Assembly: GCF_032341175.1 (NCBI RefSeq)
Contig: NZ_CP135435.1
Span: 2,480,001-2,544,000, forward strand
DNA length: 64,000 nucleotides
Reading direction: 5' to 3'
Origin: Bacillus sp. DTU_2020_1000418_1_SI_GHA_SEK_038
Lineage (GTDB): Bacteria > Bacillota > Bacilli > Bacillales > Cytobacillaceae
In this document: piece after piece, positions 9,441-17,799 of the stretch
Numbering within the stretch: position 1 is the stretch's first letter
Layout: every line of letters starts with the position of its first letter
Position numbers and translations under genes: made by a program
The notes under the pieces: generated by a model
The model's database searches: none
What the model saw: the letters and a program-made list of their open reading frames with translations, nothing else
Told to the model about the DNA's origin: nothing

Positions 9441-9920
9441 TAAGTGCCTCCAATTTAAAAATCATTGTTGCTTATTAACATTATTGTATATAATTGTGGG
9501 TACAATTAAAATTTAAAAAATCATACAGTTATACCACTTTATTACAAGTGGTTTGTGATTTTTTACATAAATCGAAAAGGTTACGAATCACTTATCTTGA
9601 GGTAGTCATAAAGAATCAATACTGTGTTTTCTTTAATACAGCTAAAAAGAACTTGGATAGAAAAGTTCAAATTTCTTCAATCTATTTAGATATTTCTTTT
9701 CTATCTAATTTCTAAATTTTCGGATCTCCCCCTGCCAACCTAAACTAATTAATACTAAAATGCTAGCCTCTTCGAGATTCACATTTCATACATAATCTCT
9801 TAAAAAAATAATACTATTCATTGAATTATAAAATGAACTCATATGAGACTTTTTGGATTTATTGGAATATTTTACATACCAAAATAATACCATTTGATAA
9901 GTAAACAAGGGGGTGTTTGT
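9441..9920. other. Intergenic region before the TRAP operon
   Basis: About 480 bp with no convincing gene. It contains a hairpin at 9514-9563 whose inner stem is CCACTT/AAGTGG and whose outer arms are AAAAAATCA/TGATTTTTT, which could act as a terminator in either direction. The promoter of the rightward TRAP operon should lie in 9720-9890, but I could not assign it. Confidence 0.4.
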
Positions 9921-10967
9921 TTGTTAAGGAAGACAAGCAAGTATTTTTTATTGTCACTTTTTACTGGTATTCTCCTTCTTGGGTGTGGGAGACCCGCTGC
10001 TGAACCAGTTAAAGAAGATACCTCAAAACCTGATTCACCTAAAAGCTCAGATGTAATCGAAGTCAGCTTTGGCCATGGATTTATGCCTGAAACCCCTCAT
10101 CATCAAGCCGCTTTAAAGTTTAAAGAGATGGTGGAGGAAAAATCTGATGGGAAATTGGCTGTAAATATTTTTCCTTCCGATCAACTTGGGAGTGCACGAG
10201 AACAGTTCGAAGGATTACAAATTGGCACTCAACAAGTGGCACTTTTGCCAACTGCAAGGATTAGCGGATTTGTCCCTGAATTGCAGCTGTTTGATCTTCC
10301 ATTCTTATTTCCAAGCAAAGAAAAAGCCTATGAGCTTATGGATGGAGATGTTGGGAAAGAACTGCTAGAAAAGCTTACTGCACAGAAGGTTAAAGGTATT
10401 GCATTCTATGAGGATGGTTTTAAACATTTTACCGCCAATTCTAAGATTGAGGGTTTAAAAGATTTTAACGGACTAAAGTTCAGAACAATGGAAAGTCCAA
10501 TTATTATGGAGCAATTTAAAAAGTTAGGGGCTAACCCCACTCCAATAGACTTTACAGAACTATACAATTCTCTCCAGCAAGGTGTAGTGGATGGACAAGA
10601 AAATCCGCTTGTAACAATCAAAAATATGAAATTCTATGAGGTTCAGGATTATGTAATTCTTAGCGGTCATGGATATTTAGGTCATGTTTTGATGTTTAGT
10701 CAGGCGTGGTTTGATTCCTTACCTAGTGAATTGCAACAAATTTTAGAGGAGACTGGTAAAGAGTTAGCATCGTGGCAAAGAGCTGAAGTACAAAAAGAGG
10801 AATCTCAATATTTAGAGGAAATAAAAAAACACGGAACTGAGGTCCTTGAATTATCAGAGGATAGTAAAGCAGAACTTAGAGAGGCAACTAAGTCAGTACA
10901 TGAATTATATAAAACTGAATTCGGATCTCATTTATTAGATAAGGTATATTCTTCAATCGGGAACTAA
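9921..10967 (+). CDS. dctP: TRAP transporter substrate-binding lipoprotein (DctP family)
   Basis: 348 aa from a TTG at 9921. This start is chosen because AAGGGGGTG lies about 7 bases upstream and gives a lipoprotein signal MLRKTSKYFLLSLFTGILLLGCG with the lipobox LLLGC; a TTG at 9894 is in frame but lies before the ribosome binding site. The mature protein shows DctP features: SFGHGFMPETPHHQAA near the N-terminus, DQLGSAREQFEGLQIG and DFTELYNSLQQGVVDGQENP. It captures a substrate, usually a C4-dicarboxylate or another organic acid, for the DctQ-DctM permease encoded next. The substrate cannot be read from sequence. Confidence 0.93.
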   Translation: MLRKTSKYFLLSLFTGILLLGCGRPAAEPVKEDTSKPDSPKSSDVIEVSFGHGFMPETPHHQAALKFKEMVEEKSDGKLAVNIFPSDQLGSAREQFEGLQIGTQQVALLPTARISGFVPELQLFDLPFLFPSKEKAYELMDGDVGKELLEKLTAQKVKGIAFYEDGFKHFTANSKIEGLKDFNGLKFRTMESPIIMEQFKKLGANPTPIDFTELYNSLQQGVVDGQENPLVTIKNMKFYEVQDYVILSGHGYLGHVLMFSQAWFDSLPSELQQILEETGKELASWQRAEVQKEESQYLEEIKKHGTEVLELSEDSKAELREATKSVHELYKTEFGSHLLDKVYSSIGN

Positions 10968-11031
10968 TTCAATTACGGGATGTTGGATATCAATCCATCA
11001 TCCCTCCTTCGTCATAAAGGAGATGAAAAAT

Positions 11032-11514
11032 TTGGCCTCACTATCAGAATGGGGAAAGAAAGTTCAAGAATGGTTTATCGGCGCGGGATTATTAATTATT
11101 GCTCTCATTCTATTTATGAACGTAATTCTGAGATATATTTTTGGATCATCAATCGAATGGGCGGAAGAGTTTACTCGCTACGGAATAGTTTGGATCACCT
11201 TTATCGGTGCTAGTGTGTGTATCTATAAAGGAGCCCATCTTGGTATAGATTCCTTATTGTCAATGCTTTCCGAAAAAGGGGCTCGTTATATGAGTTCCAT
11301 CGTTCTTGTCATCTGCGTTATTTTTTCAATTATCTTTGTTGTTTTATCACTTACGATTACTTTAAAAGTAGCTGAAACCGGACAAGTTAGCTCTACTATC
11401 GGGGTGCCTATTTATATAATCTATGGGGTCATGCCATTTAGCGGAATTTTAATGACCATTAATTATGGGGCTCAATTTTGGAATATCCTTCGTAAAAAGG
11501 AGAAACTATTATGA
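11032..11514 (+). CDS. dctQ: TRAP transporter small permease (DctQ family)
   Basis: 160 aa from a TTG at 11032; the strong AAAGGAG at 11016-11022 sits nine bases before it and is directly adjacent to the alternative ATG at 11023, so the TTG is preferred. Four hydrophobic segments are visible, including IGAGLLIIALILFMNVILRY and WAEEFTRYGIVWITFIGASV; the WAEE motif in front of the second segment is a DctQ hallmark. The 3' end overlaps dctM by four bases (ATGA), so the two subunits are translationally coupled. Confidence 0.92.
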   Translation: MASLSEWGKKVQEWFIGAGLLIIALILFMNVILRYIFGSSIEWAEEFTRYGIVWITFIGASVCIYKGAHLGIDSLLSMLSEKGARYMSSIVLVICVIFSIIFVVLSLTITLKVAETGQVSSTIGVPIYIIYGVMPFSGILMTINYGAQFWNILRKKEKLL

Positions 11515-12785
11515 TTGTTACTCTTTTTGTGGTCTTATTCGTATTACTTTTGTCTAGTGCCCCTGTCTATATTGCCTTATCACTTGCATCCGTCATCGCA
11601 CTCTACTTTTTTACTGCACTGCCAATGGAAGTCATCCCTCAAAGAATGTATGCAGGAATTGATAAATTCTCACTTATGGCTATTCCCTTTTTTATACTTG
11701 CAGCGAATGTTATGCAATCGGGAGGATTATCGTCTCGTATATTAAGACTAGCCAATGCCCTAGTTGGTCACCTTAGGGGCGGGCTTGCTATTTCAGTTGT
11801 TATTGCAAGTATGTTTTTTGGAGCTGTTTCTGGGTCTAGCCCAGCTACGGTAGTTGCTATTGGCGGATTAATGCTGCCAGCCCTAATGAAAGCTGGATAT
11901 CATGAAAAGTTCTCAACTGGTCTAATTACATCGACTTCTGCAGTCGCCGTTATCATTCCACCGAGTATTGGATTAATTGTATATGGAGCGGTAACAGGTA
12001 CATCTGTTGGAGATCTATTTATTGCAGGAATTTTTCCCGGAATTGTCTTTGGATTAATTTTTATTGGCTATAGTTATTACTATGCTAGAAAAAATCAAAT
12101 TCCAGTTAACGCAGCCGCCTCGAAAAACGAATTATTCTCAGCATTCAAAAATGCAATATGGGCACTCGGTATACCAATAGTTATAGTCGTTGGCATTTAC
12201 GGAGGAATTTTCACCCCAACAGAATCAGCTGCTGTTGCATCCATTTATGCTATTTTCATTGCGTTATTCGTATACAAAGATCTTGATTTCAAAGGGTTAA
12301 TGCGTGCAGCAATCGAATCAGGGATAGGAACCGCACAAATAATGATACTTCTAGCTTCTGCTTCGATCTTTGCTTGGTTATTAACAAGGTTCCAGGTGCC
12401 ACAAGGGTTGGCGGAATTGATGGTTTCGATAAGTGATTCAAAGATCGCTATACTGTTGATGATGAATCTCATCATGCTAATTGCGGGAATGTTTATTGAT
12501 TCAGCTTCTTTTACAATTATCCTGGCTCCACTATTTTTACCTATAGCCCTTCATTTTGGCATTGATCCCGTGCATTTAGGTGTGATTATGATCTTAAACG
12601 GAGCAATTGGCATGTTCACACCACCGTTCGGGTTAAATCTATTTGTCGCATCGGGGATATCAAAAGTACCTGTGGCTAGAATCATTTCAGGGGTTATTCC
12701 ATTTATTATACTGTCGCTCATCACTCTATTATTAGTTACTTATATCGAGCAGATTACGATGTTTTTGCCGAATTTTTTGAAGTAA
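11511..12785 (+). CDS. dctM: TRAP transporter large permease (DctM family)
   Basis: 424 aa, about 12 transmembrane segments, typical DctM length. Conserved stretches include GAVSGSSPATVVAIG, STSAVAVIIPPSIGLIVYG and GMFTPPFGLNLFVASGI. It forms the sodium-coupled transport channel with DctQ and receives substrate from DctP. It starts at the ATG that overlaps the dctQ stop. No enzyme or regulator gene lies in the same operon. Confidence 0.94.
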   Translation: MIVTLFVVLFVLLLSSAPVYIALSLASVIALYFFTALPMEVIPQRMYAGIDKFSLMAIPFFILAANVMQSGGLSSRILRLANALVGHLRGGLAISVVIASMFFGAVSGSSPATVVAIGGLMLPALMKAGYHEKFSTGLITSTSAVAVIIPPSIGLIVYGAVTGTSVGDLFIAGIFPGIVFGLIFIGYSYYYARKNQIPVNAAASKNELFSAFKNAIWALGIPIVIVVGIYGGIFTPTESAAVASIYAIFIALFVYKDLDFKGLMRAAIESGIGTAQIMILLASASIFAWLLTRFQVPQGLAELMVSISDSKIAILLMMNLIMLIAGMFIDSASFTIILAPLFLPIALHFGIDPVHLGVIMILNGAIGMFTPPFGLNLFVASGISKVPVARIISGVIPFIILSLITLLLVTYIEQITMFLPNFLK

Positions 12786-12805
12786 TACTTTAGAGATATT
12801 TATAA

Positions 12806-12907
12806 GACCTAGTTACTCTTAACTATTTATAAAAGCCATATAGTTAAGAATAAGAAAATAGGTCAGTCTGCTATCAAAATTAAGGAAATTTTGTTATCAG
12901 ACTGACC
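12806..12907. terminator. Two nested long inverted repeats after dctM
   Basis: The first hairpin (12806-12864) pairs GACCTA with TAGGTC and CTTAACTAT with ATAGTTAAG. The second (12861-12907) pairs GGTCAGTCTGCTATCAAAATT with its near-perfect complement at 19 of 21 positions around a 4-5 base loop. The two share GGTC at 12861-12864, so they compete for those bases. Probably terminates the TRAP operon, although no classic T-run follows. Confidence 0.55.
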
Positions 12908-13049
12908 CGCATACGATTCGATAAATATGCTTGCTTAATAAGTATGCTCACCAGAGGAACACCATTTTTAATAGTGCTGTTTAGCCCTCTGAAATTAAAT
13001 TCCTCTATAGTCCAGCCTCATGTTAATGTAATATCTGCTCGGCTATTTA

Positions 13050-13394
13050 TTATTCTTCTTCAGACAACTTTTGCACACCGTTTACCTTGCTCCCTCTTTC
13101 AGTGGCAGGTGAATCGTGCAGAGAACCACCACCAACTACAAATTCGGAACCTTTTGTCCCTCCACGAATGAAAAGATCTGGTACACCGTCCACTCCAACA
13201 TCAAAAAATGCCCCTGGCGCCACAAACTTACCCGAATTACCTGCCTGTTTGATATCCTCCTCTGTTACTGCTCCAGCTCCATCCTTTTTGTTTGCCACGT
13301 AACAGTAATGGGCAGAGGATACAGTGGCGAATGAAAAGCTAAGGACTAGAGTAGAAATTGAGATTTTGAGAACTTTTCCTATTTTTTTCTTCAT
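13050..13394 (-). CDS. Small secreted protein of unknown function
   Basis: 114 aa from the ATG at 13394, eight bases after GAGAGGTG; an in-frame ATG at 13412 precedes that site. The N-terminus is a classical Sec signal (KKKIGKVLKIS, then a hydrophobic core, then SSA) with likely cleavage before HYCYVANKK. The mature part of about 85 residues is glycine- and aspartate-rich (GAFFDVGVDGVPDLFIRGG) and has a single cysteine. I do not recognise the family. It is transcribed away from the TRAP operon and stands alone. Confidence 0.65.
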   Translation of the reverse strand: MKKKIGKVLKISISTLVLSFSFATVSSAHYCYVANKKDGAGAVTEEDIKQAGNSGKFVAPGAFFDVGVDGVPDLFIRGGTKGSEFVVGGGSLHDSPATERGSKVNGVQKLSEEE

Positions 13395-13455
13395 GACGAA
13401 AGCACCTCTCATATAAGGATAAACAACAATAAAAAATATTCATTTTTTTAAATAA

Positions 13456-13498
13456 GGTGCCAGTCCCCCAGTACTTTAAAGAATTGAGCGACAGGCAC
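13456..13498. repeat. Dispersed imperfect inverted repeat, GGTGCC family, copy 2
   Basis: The arms GGTGCCAGTCCCCC and GCGACAGGCAC flank a centre containing TACTTTAAAGA. It shares arms and centre with the unit at 7951-7991. Non-coding and hairpin-forming. Confidence 0.55.
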
Positions 13499-13595
13499 GA
13501 ATTATTCAAATAAAAATCGAAAAACTGCAAATGCATAAATCGCGTACTTTAACGTTATCATCTCATCACCTACACCTTTATTTATGCCTTACTGG

Positions 13596-14624
13596 CTATA
13601 CCTTCTCTAACATTCTACCAATCAGTTCCATAGATTTTTCCAAACGCTCTTGATACGTCCCGCTAACACTTACAAACTCAATCCCATTCTCATCCAATAA
13701 TTCCTTCAGCCTGTTATTATTTTCTTCCCGGACCTTTTGCTCCCCATGCACTCTTAATCCATCATCGACCCATTTGACATCAGGCTCTAAATATAGACAT
13801 AGATCATATTTTTGGATGCGAGCAATTTCATTTAAGACTGCTTGGTGTTTTTGATTGTACAGCTCTGAGTAAAATTGAGTAACCGCTGCCTCTGTGTCGA
13901 TAAAGACGATTTTATTGGAATTTTTAATAGCTTCATATTCTTTAAGTTTATGGCCGTATGCAATGATCGGGTAATCTTCCTCTAAAATAATCCCATCGCA
14001 GCCTCCTAAATATTCACAATAATCTCTTCCGTATTCTTTGACATAGGTTGTGTTAAAGATAAGTGCCAGATTTCTAGTAAGAGTGGATTTCCCACAGCTT
14101 TCAGTCCCTAAAATGACTACCTTTTTAATAAAATACGGTTTTGCCACCTCGGGAATGTAATCCCAATATTCAAAGATTCCTTTTTCCCGAATCTTGGTAG
14201 CTGAAATCTTGATCTGATCTCTTTTTTCATCAATCAAGACATGTTTTGCTTCAGGATATAATTCTTTAAATATTGATTCGTATTCGATTTCGGAGCTAAA
14301 GACAACATCGATTTCTTTCCCAATCGCTTGTCGTATTTTCAAAGACCCTTCTTCCCAGTTATAATCCTCGTTGCCGTCTTGATCCTCCACTTCTACAACT
14401 TTGACATTTTCCATTTCCCTTGTTAATTGACAGAGCCATCGTAGCCTAATCTGAGCTGGAATGTAGGATAGCTTGCTTCCATCACATAATGCCCGATCCC
14501 TTTTATCACTATGAGAAAGGACAACGTATAATTCATCCACCATTGTAGAAGCTTTGACAATTGCATACACATGACCTTGATGCAAAGGCAAAAACTTACC
14601 TCCAAAAAACCCAACCTTTTTCAT
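13596..14624 (-). CDS. nadR: NadR-like bifunctional NMN adenylyltransferase / ribosylnicotinamide kinase
   Basis: 342 aa. The N-terminal nucleotidyltransferase has GGKFLPLHQGHVYAI (the HxGH motif) near residues 8-20 and the downstream ISATKIR motif near 155. The C-terminal kinase has a P-loop, ILGTESCGKSTLTRN near 172-186, and EYGRDYCE near 209. There is no N-terminal helix-turn-helix, so unlike the enterobacterial NadR it cannot repress; NrtR supplies control here. It would phosphorylate nicotinamide riboside imported by PnuC and adenylate NMN to NAD. Its ATG follows the pnuC stop directly (TAA-ATG), so the two are one operon. Confidence 0.92.
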   Translation of the reverse strand: MKKVGFFGGKFLPLHQGHVYAIVKASTMVDELYVVLSHSDKRDRALCDGSKLSYIPAQIRLRWLCQLTREMENVKVVEVEDQDGNEDYNWEEGSLKIRQAIGKEIDVVFSSEIEYESIFKELYPEAKHVLIDEKRDQIKISATKIREKGIFEYWDYIPEVAKPYFIKKVVILGTESCGKSTLTRNLALIFNTTYVKEYGRDYCEYLGGCDGIILEEDYPIIAYGHKLKEYEAIKNSNKIVFIDTEAAVTQFYSELYNQKHQAVLNEIARIQKYDLCLYLEPDVKWVDDGLRVHGEQKVREENNNRLKELLDENGIEFVSVSGTYQERLEKSMELIGRMLEKV

Positions 14625-15320
14625 TTACATCACTTCCCCCTTCTGTTTTTTATACACTTTCGTCCAATTGTAATAACCATATATGCTATTAATTAGAAAC
14701 GCCGACCACATGACAAGCATCGATACATCGTTGCCACCTTGTAAGATCAATGCCTTCACCCAAAGTACAATTGATAACACATTCACCGCGATCCATAATA
14801 ACCATTGCTGCGTGTATCTTTTTAACATGAGGATTTGGGCAATGACAGATAATGTAGTAGTTGCAGAATCAATCCACACCACATTTCCTCCGATTTTTTG
14901 TAAAAGCAGCGCATATAGAACAAAGATAATCAGAAAAGAAGTTAGCGTTGCGATCCAGCCTTTTTTCGTTAAAGCTTTGATTTGAATATCTTCTCCTTTT
15001 ATCTTGATGGCAGTTGTATGCTGCTTCCATAGATAGATCCCGACAAATTGGAGAGGAAAATAAAACAAAGCATTCAACATTACCTCACCATATAGGCCAT
15101 ACCCATACGAGATATAGGCATAGGTTCCTGTTTGTATAATGCCAAAATAAAAATTACTCACTTTTCCTTTCGCGACTAAAACAACACAAAGCATTCCAGA
15201 AATGGAGGTAATCAAACCTAGAATCGTATCATCCCAAGCAAAGAACAAGTAAATATTAATAAGCGTGAAAGTTAGAAGCCATACCCTTTCAAAAATGGTC
15301 CAGTCTCTCCAAATTTTCAT
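14625..15320 (-). CDS. pnuC: Nicotinamide riboside transporter PnuC
   Basis: 231 aa with about seven transmembrane segments. Family features: NFYFGIIQTGTYAYISYGYG near residue 78, NALFYFPLQFVGIYLWKQH near 105, and VVWIDSATTTLSVIAQILM near 146. It brings nicotinamide riboside into the cell by facilitated diffusion, trapped by the kinase domain of the downstream nadR product. It starts behind AAGGAGTG and lies 26 bp from a palindromic operator (15346-15364) identical in its arms to the one before nrtR. Confidence 0.95.
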   Translation of the reverse strand: MKIWRDWTIFERVWLLTFTLINIYLFFAWDDTILGLITSISGMLCVVLVAKGKVSNFYFGIIQTGTYAYISYGYGLYGEVMLNALFYFPLQFVGIYLWKQHTTAIKIKGEDIQIKALTKKGWIATLTSFLIIFVLYALLLQKIGGNVVWIDSATTTLSVIAQILMLKRYTQQWLLWIAVNVLSIVLWVKALILQGGNDVSMLVMWSAFLINSIYGYYNWTKVYKKQKGEVM

Positions 15321-15345
15321 TTTTTATCACTCCTTATTAATTATC

Positions 15346-15364
15346 AATTAACATATTGTTAATT
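15346..15364. promoter_or_regulatory. NrtR operator upstream of pnuC-nadR
   Basis: Perfect 8-3-8 palindrome AATTAACA-TAT-TGTTAATT. It lies 26 bp before the pnuC start. A minus-strand TATAAT at 15362-15367 overlaps its outer edge, so binding there would block the promoter. The same arms with a TTT centre lie 26 bp before nrtR. Confidence 0.85.
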
Positions 15365-15380
15365 ATAAAATGTAAAAAAA

Positions 15381-16163
15381 TTAATATTTTGCATTGTAAA
15401 TCGAAACATATGGCTCGTAGTCATTAAATTGATACAGCTGTGCTTTATTTTTCGACCAGCGATTTGTTTTTTGCGGCTCTCCATCCTTCATGACTTTTTC
15501 GATAAAAGGTAAGGTTGGAGCTTTCCGAAAAAATTGAGCATCAAGCTTAAGCCAAGGCTCATCCATGACAGTTAACAAAACCCCTTGCAGTTCCGATAGG
15601 ACAAATTGCTTTGGCAAGAAGTTTTTCGCCACTGTTGTTAAGGACATATCTTTTTTTATAAACCATAACGCTTCTTCAATAATTTGCCTGTGATCGAAAG
15701 CCAACTCAAGCTGAAACACTTCGTCCATCGAAAATAACTCTACTTCTGCTGCATCATCTGCAGCTCTCCTTTTGATGAGCTTATTTTCTGGAACAATTGC
15801 GTAATGTGCATTTGATATAATCCATCCCCTCCTATCACGGCCAATTTGATCGTAGACGCCAAAATGCTTGATTCTTAACCCTGTGACACCTGTTTCTTCG
15901 CTTAACTCTCTAACTGCTGCATCATATGCGGTTTCCTCGGGTCTGATAAACCCACCTGGCAATGCCCATTTCCCCGCTTCTATATTGGGGTCACCTTCTT
16001 TTGTTTTCTCTGCTCGTTTAATTAGCATGATTTTTAATGTTTTTTGTGGAGGCTTATAGGCACCCACTTCTGTAGAAATAATAGTAAAAACGGCAATATC
16101 ACTCGTATATCCATCAGGAGTTCGATATTTGCTCACATCATAATTTAACATTTCCTCGCTCAT
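15381..16163 (-). CDS. nrtR: NrtR-type Nudix transcriptional regulator of NAD metabolism
   Basis: 260 aa. The N-terminal Nudix domain contains GGFIRPEETAYDAAVRELSE followed by ETGV, which satisfies the full Nudix box G-x5-E-x7-RE-x2-EE-x-G, so hydrolase activity may be retained. The C-terminal third (about 185-260) fits the winged-helix DNA-binding domain of NrtR, ending in RWSKNKAQLYQF. NrtR proteins sense ADP-ribose or related NAD derivatives. Role here is supported by two identical palindromes: one before this gene (autoregulation) and one before pnuC-nadR. Confidence 0.9.
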   Translation of the reverse strand: MSEEMLNYDVSKYRTPDGYTSDIAVFTIISTEVGAYKPPQKTLKIMLIKRAEKTKEGDPNIEAGKWALPGGFIRPEETAYDAAVRELSEETGVTGLRIKHFGVYDQIGRDRRGWIISNAHYAIVPENKLIKRRAADDAAEVELFSMDEVFQLELAFDHRQIIEEALWFIKKDMSLTTVAKNFLPKQFVLSELQGVLLTVMDEPWLKLDAQFFRKAPTLPFIEKVMKDGEPQKTNRWSKNKAQLYQFNDYEPYVSIYNAKY

Positions 16164-16188
16164 TATCTGATCACCTTTTTAGAAATTT

Positions 16189-16207
16189 AATTAACATTTT
16201 GTTAATT
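16189..16207. promoter_or_regulatory. NrtR operator upstream of nrtR
   Basis: Perfect palindrome AATTAACA-TTT-TGTTAATT, 26 bp before the nrtR ATG, the same distance as the pnuC site from its gene. Implies autoregulation. Confidence 0.83.
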
Positions 16208-16370
16208 GTTAAATAAATCATATCATAGAAATGCATTGTTTGTCACTATCCGATTTTAGACGATTCTAAAAATAATACAAAATTGTTTCCTGATAGATGC
16301 CCCTATTGTTGCAGATCTTCTTGATAACATATTGTTACGGACTGTTTGTTTCATTAAGTTAATCTGCAAA

Positions 16371-16405
16371 TAAAAAATGACTGAACACTTTGCTTAAGTT
16401 CAGTC
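16371..16405 (-). terminator. Intrinsic terminator of the Rpn-type gene
   Basis: Stem GACTGAAC/GTTCAGTC (16379-16405). On the minus strand it is followed by ATTTTTTA, the expected U-tract. The remainder of 16208-16577 shows no gene. Confidence 0.75.
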
Positions 16406-16577
16406 TATTAATAGCCTTCTTTAGGTTTCTATAAAATTTCAAATGCATCGACAATTTGTCTATTTAAATGAACCTTCTTTTTGAACTTAAATCATTGCAA
16501 TTCTACAATCACTAAAACAAAACATACAATAACTAAAGTAAATTTAACTTCTATCCAATTGCCATTAAAATTTAGAT

Positions 16578-16778
16578 TCATTTTTGATTGGATTGAAGCA
16601 ATTCTTTAATTTCCTGTTCAGATAATCCTGTAAAATCGGAAATGGCCGCAATTCCTATTCCTTTATTTATTAGGTTCTGGATAATTTCAAGTTGTCCTTC
16701 TCTTCTGCCTTCTTGTATCCCCTCCTGTCTTCCTTTCATTTCAAATTTCTTATAAAGTTCTTCGAATGGTTTTGCCAT
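16578..16778 (-). CDS. Nested in-frame C-terminal protein of the Rpn-type gene (RpnS-like candidate)
   Basis: Inside the Rpn-type gene an ATG at 16778 (codon 225) has GGAGGTG at 16785-16791, six bases upstream, in the form GGAGGTGCTTGAAATG. This is close to an ideal Bacillus ribosome binding site and is stronger than that of many annotated genes in the window. The product would be 66 aa beginning MAKPFEELYKKFEMKG and contain only the charged tail and the terminal helix-turn-helix-like segment, without the nuclease core. In E. coli, internal starts in rpn genes make short proteins that inhibit the full-length nuclease. Existence and antitoxin role here are inferred. Confidence 0.5.
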   Translation of the reverse strand: MAKPFEELYKKFEMKGRQEGIQEGRREGQLEIIQNLINKGIGIAAISDFTGLSEQEIKELLQSNQK

Positions 16779-17450
16779 TTCAAGCACCTCCAATATTTTA
16801 GCCTTCTCAGGATCTTTAATCTGACTATAGTTAACCGCCACCATTGCACCTATAAGATAGTGAGCCAAATCTTTATTATGATATTGTTCTAATGTTTTTG
16901 TGAGTTCATACGCTCTTTTAGACGCTGTAGCTTGATTGGTTTTCATCATCGGTAATAATAATATTTGGAGCTTTTCCAAGTTGGTAAGTAGATCACCTAC
17001 AACAATTCTTTCCTTTATTTTACCAAAAATCTCATCACCATTAAAGTCATGCTCAAGAAAAATGCAGTCGTGCTGCTGCTTCACACTTCCAATATCAAGT
17101 TGTTTTATGGTGGTATCGGCTACTCCGGACGAGAAGATAATAATACGGCGGATTTTTACTTGGCGTTGATTGTAGAGCTGTAAATCATAGTGGGCAAAAC
17201 GAATGAGGTCAGCTTCCTTGAGGGCATCTGATTCAAATTCAATATGAGCAATCGTCCCATCTTCGAGAAGGAAATTTAGATCCATTCCGCGGTCTTTCAC
17301 TTCAATCATAGGTACATTTGTTTCAATAATATCTTTTACTTTTGGGAGCTTAATTCCTGTAAAGGGGATAAATTCGTCTTTGAACATAACTGCGAGGGAT
17401 CGAAACCCAATGTCTTTGTGGTTCCTGGGGATGTTGAGGTCTTTTGTCAA
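16578..17450 (-). CDS. Rpn family PD-(D/E)XK nuclease / putative transposase
   Basis: 290 aa. The nuclease core is near residues 55-75: MDLNFLLEDGTIAHIEFES, with the D, E and E of a PD-(D/E)XK site. A helical region follows, then the charged tail KGRQEGIQEGRREGQLE and a short helix-turn-helix-like end (GIAAISDFTGLSEQEIKEL), all standard for Rpn proteins. Family members are DNA endonucleases first noticed for stimulating RecA-independent recombination and later linked to phage defence. The gene has its own terminator. Notably, a strong internal ribosome binding site and ATG create an in-frame 66-aa C-terminal product, listed separately. Confidence 0.87.
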   Translation of the reverse strand: MTKDLNIPRNHKDIGFRSLAVMFKDEFIPFTGIKLPKVKDIIETNVPMIEVKDRGMDLNFLLEDGTIAHIEFESDALKEADLIRFAHYDLQLYNQRQVKIRRIIIFSSGVADTTIKQLDIGSVKQQHDCIFLEHDFNGDEIFGKIKERIVVGDLLTNLEKLQILLLPMMKTNQATASKRAYELTKTLEQYHNKDLAHYLIGAMVAVNYSQIKDPEKAKILEVLEMAKPFEELYKKFEMKGRQEGIQEGRREGQLEIIQNLINKGIGIAAISDFTGLSEQEIKELLQSNQK

Positions 17451-17580
17451 TTTACTTGACTCCTTTCATTAAATTTTTTTCATCCTTCATTATATATATT
17501 TTGACAAAGATAGTAATTTTCCTTTATTAATTTAGATGATTGTTATTTAAAAATCATAGGGCCGTTTTGTAACCTAATCT

Positions 17581-17695
17581 AAAATGAATCTAATTCACTT
17601 CCTTCTGCAAATTTGAAAGAATTCGTATCTCTTTTTTACAATTTCCTGATTTTAAATAATGCTAATCACCTTCTTATTTGGTACAAAGGAAAATT
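17581..17695 (-). pseudogene. Decayed second copy of the 6998-7321 pseudogene
   Basis: 17581-17622 lines up with 7021-7062, sharing AAAATGAATCTAATTCACTT and AAATTTGAAAGAA. After a gap of about 100 bp, 17639-17690 lines up with about 7166-7220 (both have AATGCTAATC, then ACCTTCTTA or TCCTTCTTA). It has lost its middle and its start. The remainder of 17451-17790 shows no gene. Confidence 0.5.
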
Positions 17696-17799
17696 TCCTT
17701 TTTCACCATTACTATGACTAATAATTGTAGTACAAAATTCTTATTACACACCATTCCTCTTCTCCGAATAATATGTAAAAAACTGAAGGATTGATTCAT

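Noticed and set aside
9494..9715. 73-codon plus-strand frame
   Set aside because: It spans the hairpin at 9514-9563, has no ribosome binding site and a low-complexity translation.
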